Part shown: positions 1 to 6,762 of the stretch, piece after piece
Position numbering within the stretch: position 1 is the stretch's first letter
Layout of the letters: every line of letters begins with the position of its first letter
NCBI RefSeq assembly: GCF_000355695.1
Contig: NC_020891.1
Coordinates: forward strand, 1,674,001 to 1,738,000
Direction of reading: 5' to 3'
DNA length: 64,000 nucleotides
Source: Clavibacter nebraskensis NCPPB 2581
Lineage (GTDB): Bacteria > Actinomycetota > Actinomycetes > Actinomycetales > Microbacteriaceae
The notes under the pieces: model-generated
The model's database searches: none
What the model was told of the DNA's origin: nothing
What the model saw: the letters and a program-made list of their open reading frames with translations, nothing else
Position numbers and translations under genes: made by a program

Positions 1-211
1 TCGCCGCCTCGGCGACGATGCGGTCGGCCAGCTCCGCGAGGAGGCTCTGCTTGTCCGGGAAGTGCCAGTAGAGGGCGCTCGGCTGGACGTCGAGCGCGGC
101 CCCGAGGCGGCGCATCGTGAAGTCCGGGAGGCCGTGCTCGTCGAGGATCCGCAGGGCCGTGCGGGCCACGTCGTCACGGCTGTGCCGCCCCGCCGCCTGC
201 GCCCGTGCCAT
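1..211 (-). CDS. TetR family transcriptional repressor, BioQ-like (C-terminus beyond window)
   Basis: Only the first 70 residues lie in the window; the gene runs off the left edge. They form a TetR helix-turn-helix domain: a helix with RTALRILDEHG, the recognition segment TMRRLGAALDV, and the typical end SALYWHFPDKQSLL. The ATG at 211 sits 6 nt after a TATAGT -10 element on the minus strand, so the mRNA is probably leaderless. It is divergent from the biotin uptake operon, and two TGAAC-N3-GTTCA palindromes lie between the two start codons. That motif resembles the one I know for BioQ, the TetR-type biotin repressor of corynebacteria. Seen: the HTH and the operators. Inferred: that it represses bioYMN and itself. 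Confidence 0.85.
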   Translation of the reverse strand, partial: MARAQAAGRHSRDDVARTALRILDEHGLPDFTMRRLGAALDVQPSALYWHFPDKQSLLAELADRIVAEAA

Positions 212-216
212 GCCGC

Positions 217-226
217 CACTATAGTG
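217..226. promoter_or_regulatory. Shared palindromic -10 for the divergent tetR and bioY promoters
   Basis: CACTATAGTG is a perfect 10-bp palindrome that offers TATAGT on both strands. On the minus strand it lies 6 nt before the repressor ATG (leaderless). On the plus strand transcription would start near 232, inside the operator pair, with a leader of about 55 nt to bioY. Confidence 0.5.
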
Positions 227-252
227 AACGCCGTTCAGGTGAACGTCGTTCA
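225..252. promoter_or_regulatory. Tandem BioQ-type operators
   Basis: Two perfect 13-bp TGAAC-N3-GTTCA palindromes stand at 225-237 and 240-252, with centres 15 bp apart. They lie between the divergent TetR gene and bioY. Binding would cover the bioY start point and abut the -10 of the repressor gene. Confidence 0.75.
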
Positions 253-287
253 GGTCCTCGGCGGCCGCATCGAGCAGAAGGAAGCCC

Positions 288-929
288 ATGACCCCGACCC
301 GCTCCCTGCCCCTCCGCGCCGAGCGCCGCGCCCGGCTCGACGCCACCGACCTCGCACGGGTCGCCGTGCTCGCCGCGGTCGTCGCGGTGCTCGGGCTCCC
401 GGGCGGCATCAGCGTCTTCGGCGGCGTGCCGATCACGGCGCAGACGCTCGGCGTGATGCTCGCGGGCGCCGTCCTCGGAGCGCGTCTCGGGGCCATCGCC
501 CTCGCCGTCCTCCTGGCACTCGTCGCGGTGGGGCTGCCGCTGCTCGCCGGGGGCTCCGGCGGCGCGGGCGTCTTCCTCGGCCCCACCGCCGGCTACCTCG
601 TCGGCTGGATCCTCGGGGCGGCCGTCGTCGGGCTCATCGTCCACCTGGGCGGCCGGCGGCCCACCGCCGCGCGCACCGCCGTGGCCATGGTGGTCGGGGG
701 GATCACCGTGATCTACGCGGTGGGGATCCCCGTCCAGAGCCTCGTCACGCGCCTGCCCCTGGCCGAGACCGCGGCCGCCAGCCTCGTCTTCGTCCCGGGC
801 GACATCGTCAAGGCGGCCATCGCCACCGGCATCGTGATGACGTTGGTCCGCGGCTACCCGCGCGCCTTCCGACGCGCGTCCGGCTGGACGACGGGACAGC
901 GGGACGCCAGCGCGGCGACCCTCCGGTGA
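288..929 (+). CDS. bioY: Biotin ECF transporter S component BioY
   Basis: Integral membrane substrate-binding subunit of an energy-coupling-factor biotin importer, 213 aa. It has about six hydrophobic segments and the BioY hallmark GGVPITAQTLGVMLAGAVLG near residues 45-64, followed by the FLGPTAGYLVGW stretch. The start is ATG 288 behind the Shine-Dalgarno-like GAAGGAAG. Its stop overlaps the GTG start of the ATPase gene by 4 nt (GTGA), and the permease gene follows with the same overlap, giving a translationally coupled bioY-bioM-bioN operon. The BioQ-type palindromes directly upstream imply repression when biotin is plentiful. Clavibacter is known to need biotin for growth, which fits a dedicated importer. 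Confidence 0.93.
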   Translation: MTPTRSLPLRAERRARLDATDLARVAVLAAVVAVLGLPGGISVFGGVPITAQTLGVMLAGAVLGARLGAIALAVLLALVAVGLPLLAGGSGGAGVFLGPTAGYLVGWILGAAVVGLIVHLGGRRPTAARTAVAMVVGGITVIYAVGIPVQSLVTRLPLAETAAASLVFVPGDIVKAAIATGIVMTLVRGYPRAFRRASGWTTGQRDASAATLR

Positions 930-1630
930 CCCCGACGGACGGGATCGGCCCCGCCGCCCTGCACCTCGCCGCGGTCGGCGTCCGCCTCGGCGACGTCGAG
1001 GCGCTCCGCGACGTCACGCTCGACGTGGATGCGCGCACGGTCGCCGTGATCGGCGAGAACGGCTCGGGCAAGAGCACGTTCGCCCGGCTCGTCGGGGGCC
1101 TGGTCGAGCGCACGTCGGGGGAGCTGCGCGTGCTGGGCATCGACCCGGGACGCGGATCCCGCGAGCTGCGACGCCGCGTCGCCCTCGTCTTCAGCAACCC
1201 GGACGCCCAGATCGTCATGCCCACCGTCGCCGAGGACGTCGCGTTCTCCCTGCGGCCGGAGCGGCTTCCGCGCGCCGAGTCGGACGCGCGCGTCGCGGAG
1301 GCCCTCCGACGGCTCGGCATCCCACACCTCGCCGACCGCTCGTCGCACGAGCTGTCCGGCGGACAGAAGCAGCTGCTCGCCCTGGCGGGGGCCTTCGTCC
1401 GGCGCCCCGAGCTCGTCATCGCCGACGAGCCCACGGCGTACCTCGACGCCCGGAACGCCCGCCGGGTCGCGGACCACCTCTTCGAGCCCGACCACCGGCT
1501 CGTGCTCGTCACCCACGACCTCGCCGCAGCGGCCCGGTGCGACGCCGCCGTCCTGTTCGCCGGCGGCCGGGTGATCCGCACGGGCGCGCCCGCCGCCGTC
1601 ATCGCCGAGTACGAGGCGACGCTCCGGTGA
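926..1630 (+). CDS. bioM: Biotin ECF transporter ATPase BioM
   Basis: ATP-binding subunit that powers biotin uptake with BioN and BioY, 234 aa. It shows Walker A GENGSGKST, a Q-loop in NPDAQIVMPT, the ABC signature LSGGQKQ, Walker B ELVIADEPTAYLD and the switch histidine in LVTHD. Q-loop and signature are those of ECF/cobalt-type ATPases. The GTG start at 926 overlaps the bioY stop (GTGA), so coupling decides the start rather than a separate ribosome site. The far end overlaps bioN in the same way. Confidence 0.92.
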   Translation: MTPTDGIGPAALHLAAVGVRLGDVEALRDVTLDVDARTVAVIGENGSGKSTFARLVGGLVERTSGELRVLGIDPGRGSRELRRRVALVFSNPDAQIVMPTVAEDVAFSLRPERLPRAESDARVAEALRRLGIPHLADRSSHELSGGQKQLLALAGAFVRRPELVIADEPTAYLDARNARRVADHLFEPDHRLVLVTHDLAAAARCDAAVLFAGGRVIRTGAPAAVIAEYEATLR

Positions 1631-2238
1631 CGCCGACCGGGCCGCGACCTCCCGGCCGCCTCGAGCGCATGCCCGCCGGTCCCGAGCTGATCGCGCTCAT
1701 GGTCGTCGTGCTCGGGGTCTCCCTGCTGCCGTCCACCTGGTGGGGGGCGGGCACCGCTGTCGCCGTCGCGGTCGTCGCCTTCGCCGTCGCCCAGCTCGGC
1801 GACGGTCTCCTCGGCCTGCGCCGCCTCGCCGGCCAGGTGCGCGCCGTGCGCTGGCTGATGCTGTTCACGCTCGTCAGCCAGCTCGTCCTGCTCGGGCCCG
1901 AGCCCGCCGTGGCGAACACGGCGCGCGTCACGTCGGCGATCGCCATCGCCGGCCTGCTCGTCCTCACGACCTCCACGACCGAGCTCCTCGACGGCATCGA
2001 GCGCGGCCTCGGCCCGCTGCGGAGGCTCGGTGTCGACACGGAGCGGATCTCGCTGCTCCTCACCGTCACCGCCGGCACCGTCCCGGTCCTCGCGCGCCTG
2101 GCCGGCGAAGTCCGCGAGGCGCAGCGCGCGCGGGGCGCCCGTCCGGGTCTGCGGACGTTCGTCGTCCCCTTCCTCGTCCTCGCCCTCAAGCACGCGGACC
2201 AGCTGGGCGACGCGCTCACCGCCCGCGGGGTCAGGTGA
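1627..2238 (+). CDS. bioN: Biotin ECF transporter transmembrane protein BioN
   Basis: Energy-coupling transmembrane subunit (EcfT family) of the biotin importer, 203 aa. It has several hydrophobic helices and, in the C-terminal half, the charged motif EVREAQRARGARPG. This corresponds to the Ala-Arg-Gly coupling helices that dock on the ATPase. Start GTG 1627 overlaps the bioM stop by 4 nt. It is the last gene of the operon. It is shorter than free-standing EcfT proteins (about 260 aa), as is usual for BioN. Confidence 0.9.
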   Translation: MTPTGPRPPGRLERMPAGPELIALMVVVLGVSLLPSTWWGAGTAVAVAVVAFAVAQLGDGLLGLRRLAGQVRAVRWLMLFTLVSQLVLLGPEPAVANTARVTSAIAIAGLLVLTTSTTELLDGIERGLGPLRRLGVDTERISLLLTVTAGTVPVLARLAGEVREAQRARGARPGLRTFVVPFLVLALKHADQLGDALTARGVR

Positions 2239-2308
2239 CGGGAGGCAGCCCGCCGTGATCGGGATGTCCGCGGGCCGTGCGAGCGGAGTCGCCGCGGGCG
2301 TGTCGCGG

Positions 2309-2314
2309 TAGCAT
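2309..2314 (+). promoter_or_regulatory. -10 element TAGCAT, leaderless start at 2321
   Basis: TAGCAT ends 6 nt before the ATG at 2321, the spacing expected when transcription begins at the start codon. No Shine-Dalgarno sequence is present. Confidence 0.5.
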
Positions 2315-2320
2315 CCACGC

Positions 2321-2512
2321 ATGAGCTCCGACACCGCCGATGGCGCCGCCGCCTGGTCGGTCGTCGACGCCGCGACGCACGGGTCCAGCACCCACCGCGG
2401 ATCCGCCCAGCGGAGCCTCTGGCCGCTCGCACCGCTCGTGCCCTCGCCGGACGTCGCCCACGAGGTGAGGCCGGATGCCGGCCGCCCACGTCGCGGCGCG
2501 CGCCGGGGCTGA
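2321..2512 (+). CDS. Hypothetical small protein, 63 aa
   Basis: I do not recognise this protein. It is probably real: about 90 percent of its codons end in G or C, like neighbouring genes, and a TAGCAT -10 element lies 6 nt upstream of the ATG. The sequence is hydrophilic and ends Arg-rich; it has no signal peptide, membrane segment or cysteine. It stands alone between bioN and the nif3-like gene, both on the same strand. No function can be inferred. Confidence 0.5.
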   Translation: MSSDTADGAAAWSVVDAATHGSSTHRGSAQRSLWPLAPLVPSPDVAHEVRPDAGRPRRGARRG

Positions 2513-2552
2513 CCGGAGCGCGGCCGGGGACGGGCCGCGGTCGCCCCTTCGT

Positions 2553-2558
2553 TACGAT
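2553..2558 (+). promoter_or_regulatory. -10 element TACGAT, leaderless start at 2565
   Basis: TACGAT ends 6 nt before GTG 2565 and supports that start over the in-frame upstream codon at 2475, which lies inside the preceding small gene. Confidence 0.55.
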
Positions 2559-2564
2559 GGGCAG

Positions 2565-3392
2565 GTGATCCCCACCCTCGCCGACGTCGTCCGTGTCGTC
2601 GAGGACGCCTGGCCGCCCGCGGGCGCGTCCGACTGGGACGCCTCCGGGCTCGTCTCGGGGGATCCGCGTCGGCAGGTCCGCCGCATCCACCTGGCCGTCG
2701 ACGCCGTCCGCGCGACGGTCGACGACGCGGTCGCCGCCCACGCCGACCTGCTGCTGGTGCACCACCCGCTGCTGCTGCGCGGCGTGACCACCATCGCCGA
2801 GACCGGCTACAAGGGCGCGCTCCTCGCCGACCTCGTGCGCGCCGACTGCGCCCTGCACGCTTCGCACACCACCGCCGACGTCGTCGAGGACGGCACGTCG
2901 GGCCGGCTCGCGGCGCTCCTCGGCCTGGTGCCCGAGACCGTCCGGCCGCTCGATCCGGCCGAGGGCGGGGTGCGCGGCATCGGCCGCGTCGGCGACCTGC
3001 CCGCCCCGACGACGCTCGGCCGCCTCGCCGGCGAGCTGGCCCGGATCCTGCCGCCCACGGCGACGGGCATCCGCGTCGCGGGCCCCTACGACGCGCCCGT
3101 CACCCGCGTCGCCCTCTGCGGGGGAGCGGGGGACTCGCTGCTCTCCGCACCCGAGGTGGTCGGCGCGGACGTCTACATCACCTCCGACCTCCGCCACCAC
3201 CCGGCGAGCGAGGCCCGCGAGTCGGCGGCCCTCCGCGGCGGCACGCCGTACCTCATCGACACGTCCCACTGGGCGAGCGAGTGGCTGTGGCTCGACCAGG
3301 CAGCCGGCACGCTGCGCGCGGCGCTGCCCGACGTGGAGGTCACCGTCAGCGACATCCGCACCGACCCCTGGGACTTCGCCGTCACGCAGTGA
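2565..3392 (+). CDS. Nif3-like dinuclear metal centre protein (YqfO/YbgI family)
   Basis: Member of the Nif3/DUF34 family, 275 aa, which forms toroidal hexamers with a two-metal site; the cellular role is unsettled. Metal ligands are visible in LVHHPLLLRG (two His), in HASHTTADVV and near the C-terminus in IDTSHWASEW. DASGLVSGD is the usual N-terminal motif. The length is that of the short form without the inserted PII-like domain. The GTG start at 2565 is set by the leaderless -10. It lies upstream of the coiled-coil gene at 3484, a pairing I know from many actinobacteria. Confidence 0.88.
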   Translation: MIPTLADVVRVVEDAWPPAGASDWDASGLVSGDPRRQVRRIHLAVDAVRATVDDAVAAHADLLLVHHPLLLRGVTTIAETGYKGALLADLVRADCALHASHTTADVVEDGTSGRLAALLGLVPETVRPLDPAEGGVRGIGRVGDLPAPTTLGRLAGELARILPPTATGIRVAGPYDAPVTRVALCGGAGDSLLSAPEVVGADVYITSDLRHHPASEARESAALRGGTPYLIDTSHWASEWLWLDQAAGTLRAALPDVEVTVSDIRTDPWDFAVTQ

Positions 3393-3483
3393 CCGGCCGC
3401 CGCGCGGACGGTCCCGCGCATCCACGACGCACGCATCGCGCGCCCGCCGCACACCGGCGGAGCCGCACCACGAGAGGGAGAGC

Positions 3484-4218
3484 ATGAAAGCCGATCCGAG
3501 CATCCAGAAGGAGCTCCTCGACCTGCAGGAGATCGACACCCGGCTCACGCACCTCACGCGCCAGCTCGCCCAGCTCCCGCAGCTGAAGGAGATCGACGCC
3601 CTGCAGCGGGAGATGGAGGTCGTCCGACGCCGCCTCGGCGAGCGGACCGGCGTCGTGGAGGACGCCCAGACCGAGCTCGCGCGCATCGAGTCCGACGTGG
3701 CCGTCGTGCAGGCGCGCATGGACCGCGACCGCACCCGCATCGAGGCGGGCGGTAGCTCGAAGGACGTCCAGGCCCTGGAGCGCGAGCTCGAGTCGCTGCT
3801 GCGTCGCCGCGACACCCTCGAGGAGGTCGAGCTCGAGGTGATGCAGCGGCTCGAGGAAGCCCAGGCCGCCCAGGCCGAGGTGGTCGTGGAGCGTGACGCC
3901 CTGGCGGAGCGGCTCGCCGCGGTCGAGGCCGAGCGCGACGCCGCGGCCGTGGAGCTGCGGGTCCAGGCCGAGCAGGCGAGGAAGGACCGGGACGCCCTGG
4001 CACCGAGGTTCCCCGAGGACCTCCTCGCGCTCTACGAGAAGCAGCGCGCGCGGTACGGCGTGGGTGCCGCGATGCTGCACCGCGGCATCTCCCTCGGCAG
4101 CAACATCGCCCTCCACCAGAGCGACCTCGACGCCCTGCGGAAGCGCGCCCCCGACGACGTGGTCATCGATCCCGAGAGCAACGCCATCCTCGTGCGGACG
4201 GACGAGTCCGGCCTCTAG
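3484..4218 (+). CDS. CT398-like coiled-coil protein with a degenerate C4 zinc ribbon
   Basis: Long coiled-coil protein, 244 aa, of the family that usually ends in a C4 zinc ribbon (PF02591 type). Residues 1-175 are heptad-rich and highly charged. The C-terminal segment keeps the family frame, ending ILVRTDESGL, but the expected cysteines are gone: DPESN stands where relatives have CPECG, and LGSNIAL where they have GGCRL. There is not one cysteine in the protein. Start ATG 3484 has GAGAGGGAG upstream. It follows the nif3-like gene by 91 nt and precedes rnpB, a conserved order. Its function is unknown; a nucleic-acid or Nif3-linked role is only a guess. Confidence 0.85.
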   Translation: MKADPSIQKELLDLQEIDTRLTHLTRQLAQLPQLKEIDALQREMEVVRRRLGERTGVVEDAQTELARIESDVAVVQARMDRDRTRIEAGGSSKDVQALERELESLLRRRDTLEEVELEVMQRLEEAQAAQAEVVVERDALAERLAAVEAERDAAAVELRVQAEQARKDRDALAPRFPEDLLALYEKQRARYGVGAAMLHRGISLGSNIALHQSDLDALRKRAPDDVVIDPESNAILVRTDESGL

Positions 4219-4243
4219 CGGGAGCTCCGTCCGCACGCTGCCC

Positions 4244-4249
4244 TAGACT
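4244..4249 (+). promoter_or_regulatory. -10 element TAGACT of rnpB
   Basis: TAGACT lies 8-9 nt before the probable 5' end of RNase P RNA. No convincing -35 hexamer is visible. Confidence 0.5.
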
Positions 4250-4257
4250 CGTCCCCG

Positions 4258-4645
4258 CGGATGGGTCGGCAAGACGGTCGCGCCGCGGAGGATCCCGAGA
4301 GGGGGAGACCGCGTCGAGGAACGTCCGGGCTCCACAGAGCAGGGCGGTGGGTAACACCCACCCGGGGTGACCCGCGAGACAGTGCAACAGAGAGCAGACC
4401 GCCCGTCGCGGAAGCGGCGGGTGAGGGTGAAACGGCGGTGTAAGAGACCACCAGCGGCCCGAGTGATCGGGTCGGCTATGCAAACCTCGCCCGGAGCAAG
4501 GTCGAACAGGGGACGCACAGGCTGCTCGTCCAGTCCCCGGGTAGACCGCTGGAGGGCTGCGGTGACGCAGCTCCGAGATAGATGGCCGTCCATGGTGCCG
4601 CGAGGCACCGGGACAGAACCCGGCGTATCAGCCGGCCCATCCGCA
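4258..4645 (+). ncRNA. rnpB: RNase P RNA, bacterial class A
   Basis: Catalytic RNA that trims the 5' leaders of tRNA precursors. The conserved core is visible: GGAACGTCCGGGCTCCACAG near 4319-4338, GAGAGCAGACCGCC near 4391, and the 3' core GGGACAGAACCCGGC near 4610-4625. The closing P1 helix pairs GGATGGGTCGGC (about 4259-4270) with GCCGGCCCATCC (about 4631-4642), which fixes both ends to within a few bases. Length of about 390 nt fits class A actinobacterial RNAs. A perfect hairpin terminator follows. Upstream comes the CT398-like gene. Confidence 0.93.
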
Positions 4646-4650
4646 CCCCG

Positions 4651-4698
4651 CACGACGAAGCGGCCGGACCCCCACGGGGGTCCGGCCGCTTCGTCGTG
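4651..4698. terminator. Bidirectional hairpin between rnpB and ppgK
   Basis: A perfect 22-bp stem (4651-4672 with 4677-4698) around a CACG loop separates two convergent genes. There is no U-tract, as is common in high-GC actinobacteria. Confidence 0.85.
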
Positions 4699-4719
4699 CG
4701 GTCGCGAGTCCGCTCCGGG

Positions 4720-5541
4720 TCAGTCCTCGGGCTTCGTCTTGTCGACGAGTTCGGCTGCGGGCGCGTGCGGGCTCGTGCCGACCGCGTGCGCGGCCAGGGC
4801 AGCGGCACCCATGATGCCCGCGTTGTTCCGCAGCTCCGCGGGCACGATCGGGGTGCGCAGCCGCAGCAGCGGCAGGAAGTGCTTGTGGTTCTTGGACACC
4901 CCGCCGCCGACGATGAACAGCTCCGGCCACATCAGCTTCTCGAGCTGGCCGTAGTAGACCTGCAGCCGGGCGGCCCAGCGCTTCCAGTTGAGGTGGGCGC
5001 GCTCCTTGGCCGCGTACGACGCGCGGCGCTCGAAGTCGCGGCGACCCGCGACGTCCATGTGTCCGAGCTCCGCGTTCGGGATGAGGACGCCGTCGTGGAT
5101 GAGGGCGCTGCCGATCCCCGTGCCGAGCGTCGTCATGATGACGAGGCCGCGCACGTCCTTGGCCGCGCCGTAGCGGGCTTCCGCGTATCCGGCGGCGTCG
5201 GCGTCGTTGACGAACGTGATCTCGAGACCCAGGCGCTCCTCGAACAGCTTCTCGGCCTCGAGGCCGATCCAGCTGGGGGAGACGTTGGCGGCCGACATGG
5301 TCGTCCCGTGGACGATGGCGGCCGGGAAGCACACGCCGAGGGGCGTGCCCGCGGGTACCTCGCCGAGCGCGTGGATGATCTGCTCCACGGTCGCGACGAT
5401 GTCGTCCGGCTCGCCGCCCTGGGGCGTCGGCAGCTTGACGCGCTCGCTGCGCAGCTCGCCGGTCGCGACGTCCACGATGGCGCCCTTGATGCCGGTCCCG
5501 CCGATGTCGATGCCGATTGCGGTCGTCGCGTCGTCGCTCAT
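4720..5541 (-). CDS. ppgK: Polyphosphate glucokinase
   Basis: ROK/PPGK-type sugar kinase, 273 aa, that phosphorylates glucose with polyphosphate and often also ATP, feeding glycolysis. Seen: phosphate motif IGIDIGGTGIKGA at the N-terminus, the glucose-binding segment TFVNDADAAG with catalytic Asp, the second phosphate motif MTTLGTGIGSA, and the hinge MWPELFIVGGGVSKNHKHFLP typical of PPGK. Start ATG 5541 follows TAGGGT by 7 nt (leaderless). It converges with rnpB and is divergent from the small SPOR-like gene. Confidence 0.93.
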   Translation of the reverse strand: MSDDATTAIGIDIGGTGIKGAIVDVATGELRSERVKLPTPQGGEPDDIVATVEQIIHALGEVPAGTPLGVCFPAAIVHGTTMSAANVSPSWIGLEAEKLFEERLGLEITFVNDADAAGYAEARYGAAKDVRGLVIMTTLGTGIGSALIHDGVLIPNAELGHMDVAGRRDFERRASYAAKERAHLNWKRWAARLQVYYGQLEKLMWPELFIVGGGVSKNHKHFLPLLRLRTPIVPAELRNNAGIMGAAALAAHAVGTSPHAPAAELVDKTKPED

Positions 5542-5548
5542 GCAAGCG

Positions 5549-5554
5549 ACCCTA
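5549..5554 (-). promoter_or_regulatory. -10 element TAGGGT of ppgK (leaderless)
   Basis: On the minus strand TAGGGT is followed by 7 nt and then ATG 5541. Confidence 0.5.
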
Positions 5555-5602
5555 CCGGCTCGTCCGGCCCGGTCCGGCCGTCGCGCGCCCCGCGGACGGG
5601 CC

Positions 5603-5608
5603 TAGCAT
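5603..5608 (+). promoter_or_regulatory. -10 element TAGCAT, leaderless start at 5616
   Basis: TAGCAT ends 7 nt before ATG 5616 and decides this start over in-frame codons further upstream. Confidence 0.5.
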
Positions 5609-5615
5609 CGGCAGC

Positions 5616-5798
5616 ATGAGCGACAGCGACGAGCAGTACTGGTACGACGACCGCACGGGCGAGGTGGAGAAGGGGATGCTGTCCCCGGCCGCCCACCGGA
5701 TCGGCCCGTTCACCACGGCGGAGGAGGCGGCGAAGGCGCCCCAGCGGCTACGCGAGCGCGCGGAGCAGTGGGCCGCGGAGGACCGCGACGACGACTGA
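5616..5798 (+). CDS. Small SPOR-like protein, 60 aa
   Basis: Short soluble protein with the conserved pattern QYWYDDRTGEVEKG, then RIGPFTTAEEAAKAP and LRERAEQWAAED. I know this arrangement from small actinobacterial proteins annotated as SPOR-domain or wrongly as methionine aminopeptidase. RIGPFTTAEEA resembles the SPOR core. Start ATG 5616 is supported by a -10 element 7 nt upstream. Its last codons lie inside a hairpin shared with the convergent panB gene. A role in binding peptidoglycan is possible but unproven. Confidence 0.75.
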   Translation: MSDSDEQYWYDDRTGEVEKGMLSPAAHRIGPFTTAEEAAKAPQRLRERAEQWAAEDRDDD

Positions 5799-5814
5799 TC
5801 CCGCGGATCAGTCG
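5792..5814. terminator. Hairpin overlapping the 3' ends of the SPOR-like gene and panB
   Basis: A perfect 10-bp stem (5792-5801 with 5805-5814) with a 3-nt loop contains the stop codons of both convergent genes. It could end transcription from both sides in a 9-nt intergenic gap. Confidence 0.6.
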
Positions 5815-6677
5815 GAGTAGCTCTCCGCCTGCGCGGGGAAGGCGCCCGAGACGACGTCGTCCCGGTACCGGGTCGCGGCGTCGAGGAGAACCTCGCGCAT
5901 GTCCGCGTAGCGCCGCACGAAGCGCGGCACGCGCCCGCCCGTGAGGCCGGCGAAGTCGGTCCACACGAGGATCTGCCCGTCCGTGCCGTTGCCGGCGCCG
6001 ATGCCGATGGTGGGGATGCGCAGCTCCTCGCTGACGCGCCGCGCGATCCCCTGGGGCACCATCTCGAGCACCACGGCGAAGGCTCCCGCGTCCTGGACCG
6101 CGAGCGCGTCCGCGAGCAGTGCCTCGGCCGCGTCCCCGCGTCCCTGGATGAGGTGGCCGCCCAGGCCGTGCTCGCTCTGCGGCGTGAAGCCGATGTGGCC
6201 CATCACCGGGATCCCGGAGGAGACGACGCGGCGGATCTGCTCCGCGCTGCGCACCCCGCCCTCGAGCTTCACGGCGTGGGCGCGCGCCTCCTTCATGAAC
6301 CGCACCGAGGTGGCGAGCGCCTGGTCGGCGCCGGACTCGTAGGACCCGAACGGGAGGTCCGCGACGACGAGCGCCCGCTGAACGGAGCCCGTGACGGCGC
6401 GCGCGAGCGGGATCAGCTCGTCGAGCGTCACCGGCACGGTCGTGTCGTAGCCGAGGACGGTGTTGCCGGCGGAGTCGCCGACGAGGAGGAAGTCGATGCC
6501 GGCCTCGTCGAAGATGCCGGCCGTGAGCATGTCGTAGCTCGTGAGGCCCGTGATCTTGAGGCCCTGCTCCTTGGCCCGCGCGAAGTGCCGGATGCGTACC
6601 CGCTTCGGCGGCCCGGCAGGCCCGGTCGGGAGTCGGGCGGGTTCGGACGGGGTGACGGCAGCGTCGGGGCTCTGCAT
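5808..6677 (-). CDS. panB: 3-methyl-2-oxobutanoate hydroxymethyltransferase
   Basis: Ketopantoate hydroxymethyltransferase, first committed step of pantothenate and coenzyme A synthesis; it transfers a hydroxymethyl group from methylene-tetrahydrofolate to 2-oxoisovalerate. Length 289 aa, with an extra N-terminal extension of about 25 residues over the minimal enzyme. Seen: [11 protein letters not shown], metal-binding [35 protein letters not shown], catalytic Glu in VLEMVPQ, and [17 protein letters not shown]. Start ATG 6677 lies 7 nt after TAGACT. Its place next to glnA2 is conserved in actinobacteria. Other pan genes are not in the window. Confidence 0.95.
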   Translation of the reverse strand: MQSPDAAVTPSEPARLPTGPAGPPKRVRIRHFARAKEQGLKITGLTSYDMLTAGIFDEAGIDFLLVGDSAGNTVLGYDTTVPVTLDELIPLARAVTGSVQRALVVADLPFGSYESGADQALATSVRFMKEARAHAVKLEGGVRSAEQIRRVVSSGIPVMGHIGFTPQSEHGLGGHLIQGRGDAAEALLADALAVQDAGAFAVVLEMVPQGIARRVSEELRIPTIGIGAGNGTDGQILVWTDFAGLTGGRVPRFVRRYADMREVLLDAATRYRDDVVSGAFPAQAESYSD

Positions 6678-6684
6678 GCCTCGG

Positions 6685-6690
6685 AGTCTA
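6685..6690 (-). promoter_or_regulatory. -10 element TAGACT of panB (leaderless)
   Basis: TAGACT on the minus strand is followed by 7 nt and then ATG 6677. Confidence 0.5.
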
Positions 6691-6762
6691 CGGCGGGCCC
6701 CGCGCGCGCTCGGCCCGACCCCGGGTCAGCCGGTAGGTTGGACACCGACGAGAGGGTGGTGG

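Noticed and set aside
62-1630. Long reading frame of 522 codons running through tetR, bioY and bioM
   Set aside because: Only its last 234 codons, from GTG 926, are coding (bioM); the upstream part is an out-of-frame Arg/Pro-rich reading of other genes.
2231-2461. Minus-strand frame opposite the 63-aa gene
   Set aside because: Third-position GC and the -10 element favour the plus-strand frame; no start signal is seen on the minus strand.
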